From NCBI RefSeq assembly GCF_050467285.1, contig NZ_JBCMUN010000006.1:248001-312000 (forward strand): a DNA stretch of 64,000 nucleotides, given 5' to 3'. Below, piece after piece: positions 26,053 through 33,904 of the stretch. How positions within the stretch are numbered: position 1 is the first letter of the stretch; every line of letters starts with the position of its first letter. Origin of the DNA: Paenibacillus_E oryzisoli_A (GTDB lineage: Bacteria; Bacillota; Bacilli; Paenibacillales; NBRC-103111). Made by a program: the position numbers and the translations under genes. Under the pieces are notes generated by a model. It did no database searches and had not been told where the DNA came from. It saw only the letters and a program-made list of their open reading frames with translations.

Positions 26053-27048
26053 ATGTCCAAACAACGGATTGGCGTACTCGTCATGTCGTACGGAACGCCG
26101 GAGAGCCTAGATCAAGTTGAAGCGTACTATACCCACATCCGCCGGGGGCATCCGCCGACAGCGGAGCAACTGCATGAGCTGACGAGCCGGTATGAGGCGA
26201 TTGTGGGCGGCTTTTTCCCGCTGCGCGAGAACACGAATAAGCAAGTGCAAGGCCTGGAGGCGACGCTTCGCCAGGAGCATCCCGAGGTTGAATTCGTCTG
26301 CTATCAAGGCTTGAAGCATGCTCACCCTTATATTGAAGACGGCGTGGAGCAGATGGTGAAGGACGGGATTCAGGAAGCCGTCGGTGTCGTGTTGGCGCCT
26401 CATTATTCGGTGATGAGCGTTGGCGGTTACGTGAAGAGAGCGCAGGATAAAGCGGACGAGTTGGGGCTTAAAATTTCCTTCGTTCGGGACTATCACCTGC
26501 ACGAAAAGCTGATCGATGCGCTGCAAACGCGCGTAGAGAACGCACTCGGCAAGTTCGAGGGCAATCGCGACGAGGTGCGGGTCATGTTCACGGCGCACAG
26601 CTTGCCTGCAAAAATTTTAGAGATGAAAGATCCGTATCCCGATCAACTGCAGGCAACTTCGAAGGCGATTGCGGATCGCGTCGGCATTACGAACTGGCAG
26701 TTCGGCTGGCAAAGCGCCGGGCAGACGGCCACACCGTGGCTGGGACCGGACATCTTGGATGTGATGCAGACGGTTGTGAAGGCTGGTCGTTCGCCTAACG
26801 GCGAACTGCTCGCCCATGCATCCCGGGAAGAAGCTGTGCGTAAAATTTTGCTGTGCCCGATCGGTTTCGTGTCGGATCATCTGGAAGTGCTGTATGACAT
26901 CGACATTGAAGCGCAGGCACTCGCGAAGGAGCTAGGCATTCAGCTCGAACGGACGGAATCGCTGAATACGGACCCGCTTTACATGGAAACGCTGAGCGAC
27001 GTGGTCTATAAGAAGTGGCAAGAGACGAAATTGGCGAATCCGTCATGA
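26053..27048 (+). CDS. hemH: Ferrochelatase (coproporphyrin III ferrochelatase type)
   Basis: 331 residues. Inserts ferrous iron into the porphyrin macrocycle; in Gram-positive bacteria the natural substrate is coproporphyrin III. His182 in FTAHSLPAKI corresponds to B. subtilis His183, and the second key residue, Glu278, is in GFVSDHLEVLYD. Compared with my memory of the B. subtilis protein there are about 15 extra residues between WLGPD and this motif (around AGRSPNGELLAHASRE). ATG 26053 follows the hemE stop immediately. The stop overlaps the hemY ATG by four bases (ATGA). Confidence 0.96.
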   Translation: MSKQRIGVLVMSYGTPESLDQVEAYYTHIRRGHPPTAEQLHELTSRYEAIVGGFFPLRENTNKQVQGLEATLRQEHPEVEFVCYQGLKHAHPYIEDGVEQMVKDGIQEAVGVVLAPHYSVMSVGGYVKRAQDKADELGLKISFVRDYHLHEKLIDALQTRVENALGKFEGNRDEVRVMFTAHSLPAKILEMKDPYPDQLQATSKAIADRVGITNWQFGWQSAGQTATPWLGPDILDVMQTVVKAGRSPNGELLAHASREEAVRKILLCPIGFVSDHLEVLYDIDIEAQALAKELGIQLERTESLNTDPLYMETLSDVVYKKWQETKLANPS

Positions 27049-28544
27049 GTCCACACATTCCTCACTATATGGTGATTGGCGGCGGAATTACGGGACTTAG
27101 CGCTGCATTTTATTTGCAAAAGCGACTGGAGGCGGAAGGTGCACCCTTCCGTATTTCCGTTGTAGAGAAGTCGGAGAAGCTGGGCGGCAAAATTCATACG
27201 CTGGAGCGAGACGGCTTTGTGATAGAAAAAGGGCCGGATTCGTTTCTCGCCCGGAAGAAGCCGATTATTAATCTGGCGCATGAGCTGGGTCTCGAAGGCG
27301 AATTGACTGCGACGAATCCGAAAGCGAAGAAAACGTTCATCGTGCGCCAAGGGAAGCTGCATCCGATGCCGCCGGGTCTCGTGCTCGGCATTCCGACGCA
27401 GTGGACGCCGTTTATGAAGACGGGGCTGATCTCACCGCTTGGCAAGCTGCGCGCTGCGATGGATTTCGTGTTGCCAAAGCGCAAGGAGCAGACCGACGAG
27501 TCTTTGGGGCACTTTCTGGAGCGCCGCTTGGGGACAGAAGTGTTGGAGCGCGTCGTGGAGCCACTGCTCGCCGGCATTTATGCCGGAGACACGTTCAAGC
27601 TGAGCTTGAAGTCGACGTTTCCGCAGTTTGGCGCGATGGAGCAAAAGCATCGGAGCGTCATACTCGGGATGATGGCAAGCCGTAAAAACGTGCCGGAGGA
27701 AAGCGCGCATTTGCCGCAGGCGGTGAGGCACTCGGTTTTTGTGACGTTCAAACGGGGCTTGAAAACGATTGTGGAAGGTTTGGAGACCGCGCTGCGCGCT
27801 GGCGGGGCGGAGCTTCGAACAGGCGTGGGCGTGACGAAAGTGACGGCTGCGGGGGATGGGTCGGCCGCTTTTGGCGGGCCAGCGAAGGTGCTATTTGAGG
27901 ACGGACACGAGGAAATCGTGGATGGTCTGATCGTGACGACGCAGACGTATCAGGCGGCCAAGTTGCTGGAGGAACTGCCGATTGCGGAGGTGCTGCGGAA
28001 CATCGATTATATTTCCGTTGCCAACGTCATCATGGCGTTCGACCGGAAAGATATTCCATTCGAGCTGGACGCTTCCGGCTTCTTGGTGCCGCGCAGCGAA
28101 GGCTTTGCTATTACGGCCTGCACACTGACGTCCGCCAAATGGCTGCATACGGCGCCTGACGGCAAAGTGGTGCTGCGCTGCTACATCGGCCGCGCAGGCG
28201 AGCAGGACTGGCCGGCGTTGTCCGACGACGAGCTTGTGGCGCTCGCCCGCAGGGATATTCGCAAGTTGCTGGGCATCGAGGCTTCGCCGCTGTTCAGCGA
28301 AGTGACGCGGCTCATGCACTCTATGCCGCAATACCCAGTCGGCCATCTGGAGAAGCTTGCGGAGTTTCGCGCGAAGCTCGCGGCTGCGATGCCGCGTGTC
28401 TGGGTGACCGGAGCGGGCTTCCATGGCGTCGGACTGCCGGATTGCATCCGGCAGGGCAAGGAAGCGGCGAATGCGCTGGTTGACCGCATAGGCGTCTCTG
28501 CCGAGGTAGGTTCGGCCAAGGAAACGGTCAGCGCCGGCCTATGA
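27045..28544 (+). CDS. hemY: Coproporphyrinogen III / protoporphyrinogen oxidase
   Basis: 499 residues, FAD flavoenzyme. The N-terminal dinucleotide-binding motif is VIGGGITGLSAAFYL, followed by EKLGGKIHT and EKGPDSFLARK. The C-terminal FAD segment is VTGAGFHGVGLPDCIRQG. In Firmicutes the enzyme mainly oxidises coproporphyrinogen III to coproporphyrin III before iron insertion. The start shares ATGA with the hemH stop, so translation is coupled. The 3' end overlaps the convergent Crp-family gene by six bases. No hemQ/chdC, needed for the last step of that pathway, is in the window. Confidence 0.96.
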   Translation: MSPHIPHYMVIGGGITGLSAAFYLQKRLEAEGAPFRISVVEKSEKLGGKIHTLERDGFVIEKGPDSFLARKKPIINLAHELGLEGELTATNPKAKKTFIVRQGKLHPMPPGLVLGIPTQWTPFMKTGLISPLGKLRAAMDFVLPKRKEQTDESLGHFLERRLGTEVLERVVEPLLAGIYAGDTFKLSLKSTFPQFGAMEQKHRSVILGMMASRKNVPEESAHLPQAVRHSVFVTFKRGLKTIVEGLETALRAGGAELRTGVGVTKVTAAGDGSAAFGGPAKVLFEDGHEEIVDGLIVTTQTYQAAKLLEELPIAEVLRNIDYISVANVIMAFDRKDIPFELDASGFLVPRSEGFAITACTLTSAKWLHTAPDGKVVLRCYIGRAGEQDWPALSDDELVALARRDIRKLLGIEASPLFSEVTRLMHSMPQYPVGHLEKLAEFRAKLAAAMPRVWVTGAGFHGVGLPDCIRQGKEAANALVDRIGVSAEVGSAKETVSAGL

Positions 28545-29201
28545 GCGAAGCTTGGCGAGGTCGAGCTTGAAGTCTGAAGGGGAGAGGGTTAGAATTTTTT
28601 TCTCCTCCAGATCGCGGATGACCTGCATCAAGGTTGTTTTCTGAACAGATGCCAGTTGGGAGATTTCATCAAAGTTCAGTACGAGCTTAATGGTGATGAT
28701 GCTGCCATTGCGCAGACCGTGTTTGTTCGCCATGGTGATCAGGCTTTTGATCACGCGCGTGCGGGCGTCCAGAAAGGTGAGATCGTAGACTTGCTGGTTC
28801 GTATCGCGCAGGCGATGGCTCAGTTCTTGCATGATGCCTAGTGAAATGTCAAAATGCGTGCGCAGCAGATCGAGAAAGCTTTGTCCTGTGATTGCGAGGA
28901 GCGTGCAGTCTTCCAGCGTCTGTGCGGAAGCGGAGCGCGGCTTCCCGTCGATGAGCGACAGTTCGCCGAAGCTTTCGCCGGCTTTGCAGATTGACAAAAT
29001 TTTCTCTTCGCCGGAGGATCCGGTTGTATAAATTTTGACGGAACCGCTGAGCACCATGTAGAAGACGGAGCCGATTTCTTTTTCGGAGAAAAGAACGGTG
29101 CCGGCTTTAAAGCTGCGTCTGGTGCAAATCGCCGTCACAGCGTCCAACTGCGCATCGTTTAGTTGGGCGAATAGAGGCACTTTTCGAATAAGATCCAGCA
29201 T
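28539..29201 (-). CDS. Crp/Fnr-family transcriptional regulator
   Basis: 220 residues. The N-terminal cyclic-nucleotide-binding-like beta barrel (about 10-115) has the family's GxxFGE-type turn (GESFGELSLIDGKPR). A long dimer helix and a C-terminal winged helix follow, with recognition region SQLASVQKTTLMQVIRDLEEK. The three cysteines (AIC, SIC, EDC) are not arranged like Fnr iron-sulfur ligands. The LSLIDGKPRSASA segment has the phosphate-binding arginine position of Crp-like proteins. It lies between hemY and hemL on the opposite strand and shares the promoter region with hemL, so control of heme genes is an attractive but unproven idea. Confidence 0.92.
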   Translation of the reverse strand: MLDLIRKVPLFAQLNDAQLDAVTAICTRRSFKAGTVLFSEKEIGSVFYMVLSGSVKIYTTGSSGEEKILSICKAGESFGELSLIDGKPRSASAQTLEDCTLLAITGQSFLDLLRTHFDISLGIMQELSHRLRDTNQQVYDLTFLDARTRVIKSLITMANKHGLRNGSIITIKLVLNFDEISQLASVQKTTLMQVIRDLEEKKILTLSPSDFKLDLAKLRS

Positions 29202-29216
29202 CTGATATGTACCGCC

Positions 29217-29245
29217 TTTACAGGTATGATTTCAACTCATTTTAT
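29217..29245 (+). promoter_or_regulatory. Likely promoter of hemL
   Basis: TTTACA (29217-29222), 17-nt spacer, TTTTAT (29240-29245), within the 73-bp gap shared with the divergent regulator gene. Confidence 0.5.
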
Positions 29246-29274
29246 CATAAGATCACAAATTTGGGGGCTATTTC

Positions 29275-30573
29275 ATGGAAAATTCGAGCAGAATCGACAC
29301 GCGCTCTTCGGCGGCATTTCAAGAAGCCAAGAAGCTGATCCCAGGCGGTGTGAACAGTCCTGTCCGCGCCTTCAAATCGGTCGGGCTTACGCCAATGTTT
29401 ATGGAGAAAGGCGAAGGCTCGCGCGTGACGGACATCGACGGCAATACGTTTATCGATTATGTGGGCTCCTGGGGACCGTTAATCGTCGGTCATACTCATC
29501 CGGTCGTGCTGGAAGCGATCAAAGCGACTGCGGAAAAAGGGACCTCCTTCGGAGCGCCGACGCTTCTGGAAACGGAAATGGCGCAGCTGGTCATTGAGCG
29601 CGTGCCGTCGATCGAGATGGTGCGGATGGTAAACTCCGGCACCGAGGCGACGATGAGTGCGCTGCGTTTGGCACGCGGATACACGAAGCGCGATAAAATT
29701 CTGAAGTTCGAAGGCAGCTACCACGGGCATGCGGATTCGCTGCTTATTAAAGCAGGATCCGGCGTGGCGACGCTTGGTTTGCCGGACAGCCCGGGCGTGC
29801 CGAGCAGCGTGGCGACGAATACGCTGACGGTGCCGTATAACGACCTGGCTTCCGTTCAGTATGTATTTGAAAAATTCGGCGAGGAGATCGCCGCGATTAT
29901 TGTAGAGCCGGTAGCAGGCAATATGGGCGTTGTTCCGCCGAAGCCTGGCTTCCTGGAAGGGCTGCGCGAGGTTACGATGCGTTACGGTGCTTTGCTCATC
30001 TTTGACGAGGTGATGACCGGCTTCCGCGTGCACAAAAACTGTGCGCAAGGCCGTTTCGGCATTACACCTGATTTGACGTGCCTCGGCAAAGTCATTGGCG
30101 GCGGACTCCCGGTGGGCGCGTACGGCGGCAAGCTGGAGATCATGTCGCAGATGGCGCCGGCCGGCCCGATTTATCAAGCAGGCACGCTTTCCGGCAATCC
30201 GCTGGCGATGGCAGCGGGCATTGCGACGCTGAAGCTGCTCGGCGAGCCGAACGTGTACGAGGAGCTGGAGCGCAAGTCGGCGCGCATTGAAGAAGGCTTC
30301 ACCGCCAATGCGCGGGAAGTTGGCATCGCGTGCACGATCAATCGCGTCGGCTCGATGATCTGCCCGTTCTTCACGGAGCAGGCGGTCACGGACTACGAGA
30401 GCGCGAAAACATCCGATTTGGCGCGTTTCAACGCCTATTTCGGCCACTTGCTGAACCTCGGTGTATCTGTGGCGCCTTCGCAGTTTGAAGGCATGTTCGT
30501 CTCCACGGCGCACTCGAATGAGGACATTGCGCAAACGATCGCCGCGCACCGCGAGGCGTTGAAGCGGTTGTAG
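29275..30573 (+). CDS. hemL: Glutamate-1-semialdehyde 2,1-aminomutase
   Basis: 432 residues. PLP enzyme that moves the amino group of glutamate-1-semialdehyde to give 5-aminolevulinate. PGGVNSPVRAFKSVG, VNSGTEATMSALRLAR, FDEVMTGFRV and the PLP lysine Lys272 in LGKVIGGGLPVGAYGG are diagnostic. The ATG follows TTGGGGGC. In Bacillus hemL is the last gene of hemAXCDBL; here it is about 4.5 kb from hemB, separated by hemEHY and a regulator. It has its own promoter and terminator. Confidence 0.98.
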   Translation: MENSSRIDTRSSAAFQEAKKLIPGGVNSPVRAFKSVGLTPMFMEKGEGSRVTDIDGNTFIDYVGSWGPLIVGHTHPVVLEAIKATAEKGTSFGAPTLLETEMAQLVIERVPSIEMVRMVNSGTEATMSALRLARGYTKRDKILKFEGSYHGHADSLLIKAGSGVATLGLPDSPGVPSSVATNTLTVPYNDLASVQYVFEKFGEEIAAIIVEPVAGNMGVVPPKPGFLEGLREVTMRYGALLIFDEVMTGFRVHKNCAQGRFGITPDLTCLGKVIGGGLPVGAYGGKLEIMSQMAPAGPIYQAGTLSGNPLAMAAGIATLKLLGEPNVYEELERKSARIEEGFTANAREVGIACTINRVGSMICPFFTEQAVTDYESAKTSDLARFNAYFGHLLNLGVSVAPSQFEGMFVSTAHSNEDIAQTIAAHREALKRL

Positions 30574-30597
30574 TTGGCGAACTTGGCCCGCAAAGAG

Positions 30598-30632
30598 AAA
30601 TGAACTGGAGAGCTTCCAGTTCATTTTTTTGT
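30598..30632 (+). terminator. Terminator after hemL
   Basis: Perfect 12-bp stem AAATGAACTGGA/TCCAGTTCATTT with a 5-nt loop and a T-run. Confidence 0.92.
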
Positions 30633-30746
30633 TTTCACGCTTTGTCTTAGCACGCAGTGTGGGGGCAACTTGTTGGAACGGTGGCAGGGTAGTCGTGGGT
30701 AGAGTAGCTTGCTGCGGGGAACGGGAAGGTATTCGGACTGGGCATC

Positions 30747-30930
30747 AAACCTGCAATAAAGCAGGAATTTTTCTCTTTCCCTTGCTGATTCGATGAATGC
30801 CTGCAAAATCGCAGGCATTTGGGACGAGCCCCCCTCTTTTGGAGCGAGTTTGGCCTAAAAAATTGCCTTATCGCAGGCATTTTGCTAAAAGCGCCATGTT
30901 GGTGGGAAATGCCTGCTTATTTGCAGGAAT
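30747..30930 (-). repeat. Four-hairpin dispersed repeat, copy B (inverted relative to copy A)
   Basis: Plus-strand palindromes at 30746-30770, 30796-30820, 30857-30883 and 30907-30930. Read on the minus strand the order, spacing and linkers match copy A, including TCCC after hairpin 1, CCAAAAGAGG before hairpin 3 and CATCGAATC after it. The degenerate unit is the second one in both copies. The element lies between the convergent hemL and glycosidase genes, outside both terminators. Besides this element, 30633-31046 contains only a GAGCAAG/CTTGCTC inverted repeat (about 31015-31037) and no gene. Confidence 0.85.
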
Positions 30931-31046
30931 CCGACTAACCTCATCGACTAGCAACTAAGCGAGTAATTTGCCCAACCTCCGGGGAGGTAACGGGCAGTCC
31001 TCGCCCCATCTTCTCGAGCAAGCCCGGTTCCTTGCTCGGGCAGCAC

Positions 31047-31087
31047 CAAAAGAGCCCTCATCTTCTACAAAGGAAGATGAGGGCTCT
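31047..31087 (-). terminator. Terminator of the phosphodiester glycosidase gene
   Basis: Perfect 15-bp inverted repeat (31051-31065 with 31073-31087) and TTTT on the minus strand, starting five bases after the stop codon. Confidence 0.9.
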
Positions 31088-31091
31088 CATA

Positions 31092-32618
31092 TTAATTCGG
31101 CTTCGTCGTCGACGTCGGAGCCGTTGATGTTTGCGTGGTCGGAGCTGTGCTGCTGCCCGTGCTGTTTGTCGGCGTCGGCTTCGTCGTCGCCGTACCGCCC
31201 GTGGCGCCGCCTGCTGCGCCTCCGGTGCCTGGGGCACCGCCGCTAGGCGTCGGTGTTGGCGTGGCGCTAGGCTTCACCGTCACGCCGCCTCCGGCAGGCG
31301 GGCTGCTTGTTGCACCGCCGCCCGGCTGTGTCGTCGGGTTCGGACTTGTCGAACCCGCAGGTCCCGCGGAGCCGGTTGGGGAGCTTCCCGGCTTCGTCGA
31401 CGTGCCCGGCTTCACAGAGCCGGAAGGCACGGTTGATTCCTTTTCGTCGTCGGCTTTCTCCGTAGACTTCGGCGTGGGTGTTGCCGTCGGCTTCGGTGTT
31501 GGCGTCGCTTTGCCTTGCTTAGCTTTCAGCTCAGCTTGCTCACGCAAATAATCTGGATGGTCATACGCACCGCCTGGATCGATATGCGTCAAGCCTTCCC
31601 AGACGTTCTTCACTTCAACTTGATCCGGGTGATCGAACACGAGGAACGCGGACGGTAAGCGGCGCTCGCCGTAACGGCTCGAAGGGCTCGTGATCAAATC
31701 GTCGTTGTACACCATCTCGGACGAAGCGCCGCCGTCCAGGAAGCCTGCGTTGATAACGCCGTCCTCCAGGAAGATGTCCTGCACTTCTTTCAGCGTCGCG
31801 CCGACGCTGGACGTTTGACGGCCGTCGATAACGATGAAAATGACGGTTCCGTCCGCTTTTTGACCGATCGCGGTCCGCGGTGCGCGGCCCCAACCGCCGT
31901 CGCCGCTGGTAATCAATCCCTTACCATTTGCGATAACCCGAGGATAGAAGGAAACGGCTTCCGTCACGCCGAGTTTCAACAGCTCATCGATGGAGTACTT
32001 TCCGATAATGAGCGTGCCTTCCTTGGTGAAACCGACGATTTGCTGCGGAATGCTGCCTTCTTGGTCGGTATACAAAATGTTGCCGCCGGACATAATAACC
32101 CCAATAGGGGCAAAACCGTTGCCCAATCCGTCCGGATCGTTAAAGCCCCCGCCGTTAATGCCGGCGACCGCTCCCGTACGCTGCACCATGGACGTAATCC
32201 GTTCGCCTTCCCCTTGCTTGGCGGGAACGACTACACGGATCGTGCGCGGATCGTAGACGTACATTTTTTTACCTTTCCAGAATTGTCCGGAAATATCCTC
32301 GACCCGCACCAAGCTTTCGATCGAGCGGTTCGTATTAAATTGCACGGCCCCCAGATCCTGCTTTTCAACAGAGTTGACCTCGGTCAAATTTTGAACCTCC
32401 GCTACCATTTCATCTCTGCGTTTGGCCCCGACAAAAATCCAGGCCCAATCCCGATGCTGAGTTGTGATAACCGTCTGCGCTAAATATTCGCGGATATAGG
32501 TCCCTGGCGGTGTCAGAAATAAAAAACTCGAAATTAAAAATATGCAAATGGCGATGACGAGAAAAATTCGTTTCAGCCAGCTATAGCCTCTGAAATGATT
32601 TGCAATTGAAGTAACCAC
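31092..32618 (-). CDS. Membrane-anchored phosphodiester glycosidase (NAGPA domain) with long Pro/Thr/Gly tail
   Basis: 508 residues. One membrane helix at about 18-36 (IFLVIAICIFLISSFLFL) puts the rest outside. The central domain (about 130-345) matches the phosphodiester glycosidase/NAGPA family: GAVAGINGGGFND, IVIDGRQTSS and NAGFLDGGASSEMVY. From about residue 370 to the end is low-complexity Pro/Thr/Ser/Gly sequence with TPTPKPTATPTP-like runs, probably a wall-spanning, possibly glycosylated stalk. GTG 32618 has AGGAGAGGAG just upstream; the longer frame from 32681 does not. The substrate is unknown; wall-linked phosphodiester glycans are an inference. Confidence 0.9.
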   Translation of the reverse strand: MVTSIANHFRGYSWLKRIFLVIAICIFLISSFLFLTPPGTYIREYLAQTVITTQHRDWAWIFVGAKRRDEMVAEVQNLTEVNSVEKQDLGAVQFNTNRSIESLVRVEDISGQFWKGKKMYVYDPRTIRVVVPAKQGEGERITSMVQRTGAVAGINGGGFNDPDGLGNGFAPIGVIMSGGNILYTDQEGSIPQQIVGFTKEGTLIIGKYSIDELLKLGVTEAVSFYPRVIANGKGLITSGDGGWGRAPRTAIGQKADGTVIFIVIDGRQTSSVGATLKEVQDIFLEDGVINAGFLDGGASSEMVYNDDLITSPSSRYGERRLPSAFLVFDHPDQVEVKNVWEGLTHIDPGGAYDHPDYLREQAELKAKQGKATPTPKPTATPTPKSTEKADDEKESTVPSGSVKPGTSTKPGSSPTGSAGPAGSTSPNPTTQPGGGATSSPPAGGGVTVKPSATPTPTPSGGAPGTGGAAGGATGGTATTKPTPTNSTGSSTAPTTQTSTAPTSTTKPN

Positions 32619-32651
32619 AATAACTCCTCTCCTAAACTTGTGTTTACGAAT

Positions 32652-32681
32652 ATAGTAGAATTTGTCGAAAAAATAGTACAA
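32652..32681 (-). promoter_or_regulatory. Candidate promoter of the glycosidase gene
   Basis: On the minus strand, TTGTAC (32676-32681), 18-nt spacer, TACTAT (32652-32657). Confidence 0.45.
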
Positions 32682-32788
32682 GATTCATAATATCATATTT
32701 TTACATGCAAATGATAATGGTAATTGTTAAAATAACGTGTAAACAACGCTTATTCGCCACGAATTTGTGAAAAAGGAGCTGCCATTCT

Positions 32789-32902
32789 ATGAAACGCTAC
32801 TATTTTTTTGATTTTCCGGTCGACCTGATGGCGGTCGTGCTTGGTTTTCTGCTGCTTCTAGCCGCAATCTACTTCATATCCCGCCGAGGGACGCGCCCAT
32901 GA
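32789..32902 (+). CDS. 37-residue membrane peptide, coupled to the pseudouridine synthase gene
   Basis: ATG 32789 is preceded by AAAAAGGAG with a spacer of about 10 nt. The 37-codon frame begins MKRYYFFDF, has one hydrophobic segment (about residues 13-30, rich in Leu, Val, Ala and Phe) and ends with Arg-Arg-Gly-Thr-Arg-Pro. The stop TGA shares ATGA with the start of the next gene, the usual sign of translational coupling. I do not know a family. It may act as a small membrane protein or simply as a translated leader for the downstream gene. Confidence 0.6.
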   Translation: MKRYYFFDFPVDLMAVVLGFLLLLAAIYFISRRGTRP

Positions 32903-33786
32903 TCGCCTGGACGAGAAACGGGGAATGGCTCGAGCTGCCGCTGCCCAGCAGCGGGTGGAAAGCGCTGAAGCCTGGCGCTGTAGACGAGCTTGCCGCGATG
33001 CTTCCGGTACCGCGCAAATATTTTCTAAGATTGGCGTCCAAGGGGTTGGTTCGCGCCGAGGGCGACCACATTCGTATTCAGGCATTCCCCCGAGAATCGG
33101 CTAACGTCCCACCTGAGCCGGCGAAGCTCGATATCGTTTTCGAGGACGATTTTTGCCTTGTGATCAATAAGCCTGCTGGTATGTCGGTTCATCCTGCGGA
33201 AGCGGGGCAGAAGGGGACGCTGGCTGCTGCCGTCGCCCATTATTATATGGAAACGGGGCAGGCGTGCGCGATCCGGCATATTCATCGTCTAGATCAAGAT
33301 ACGACCGGAGCGATTCTTTATGCCAAAAACGAATGGGCGCATGTCCTATTAGATGAACATCTCCGGGAGAGGCGCATTCATCGCACGTATGAAGCGATCG
33401 CAGCGGGCCGCTTCAAGAGCGCGCAGGGACGCATCGATGCGCCGATCGGCAAAGATCGGCATACGGCAGGACGCCGCGTCATGTCGCCGAAAGGCGAGCA
33501 GGCGGTTACGCATTACCGCGTGCTGAAGCAATTTCCCAAAGCCGCGCTCGTCGAGCTGGAGCTGGAAACAGGGCGCACGCACCAGATCCGCGTGCATCTC
33601 AGCCATTTGGGCCATCCGTTGTACGGCGATACCTTGTATGGCGGCTCTTCGCGCGATTTTCACAGGCAGGCGCTTCATGCGAAGCAGCTTTCTTTTCCAC
33701 ACCCGCTCACCGAAGACACGATTGTTGCCAGTGCACCCTGCCCGCAGGATTTCAAGCAATTGCTAGATGGACTCTCGCACTCCTAA
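32899..33786 (+). CDS. RluA-family pseudouridine synthase
   Basis: 295 residues. After an N-terminal region that may be a degenerate S4-like RNA-binding part (about 15-70) comes the RluA catalytic domain: VINKPAGMSVHP, the catalytic Asp in HRLDQDTTG, RRIHRTYEAI, TGRTHQIRVHLSHLGHPLYGD. It isomerises uridine to pseudouridine in 23S rRNA or tRNA; the exact site cannot be read from sequence. The start overlaps the small membrane peptide by four bases. Confidence 0.93.
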   Translation: MIAWTRNGEWLELPLPSSGWKALKPGAVDELAAMLPVPRKYFLRLASKGLVRAEGDHIRIQAFPRESANVPPEPAKLDIVFEDDFCLVINKPAGMSVHPAEAGQKGTLAAAVAHYYMETGQACAIRHIHRLDQDTTGAILYAKNEWAHVLLDEHLRERRIHRTYEAIAAGRFKSAQGRIDAPIGKDRHTAGRRVMSPKGEQAVTHYRVLKQFPKAALVELELETGRTHQIRVHLSHLGHPLYGDTLYGGSSRDFHRQALHAKQLSFPHPLTEDTIVASAPCPQDFKQLLDGLSHS

Positions 33787-33794
33787 AAAATGTA

Positions 33795-33824
33795 GTCATG
33801 CCTGAACACTCCCTCCCATATACT
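33795..33824 (+). promoter_or_regulatory. Possible sigma-E promoter of spoVID
   Basis: CATATACT (33817-33824) resembles the sigma-E -10 CATACANT, with a weak -35 (GTCATG at 33795). spoVID is sigma-E-controlled in B. subtilis. Confidence 0.35.
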
Positions 33825-33904
33825 CTAGAGACAAACAAGTCTATCACCCAATAATCCGGGGGCATGCTTTCTCGGCCGGATTGACGGAAGGGAGGATTCA
33901 TTCG

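Noticed and set aside
29479..30624. 381-codon frame antisense to hemL
   Set aside because: Arises from codon bias of the G+C-rich hemL; the product is Arg/His-rich with no ribosome binding site or family resemblance.
31135..31551. Hydrophobic Pro/Val/Gly-rich frame on the plus strand
   Set aside because: Complement of the low-complexity Pro/Thr/Gly tail of the glycosidase; no ribosome binding site.
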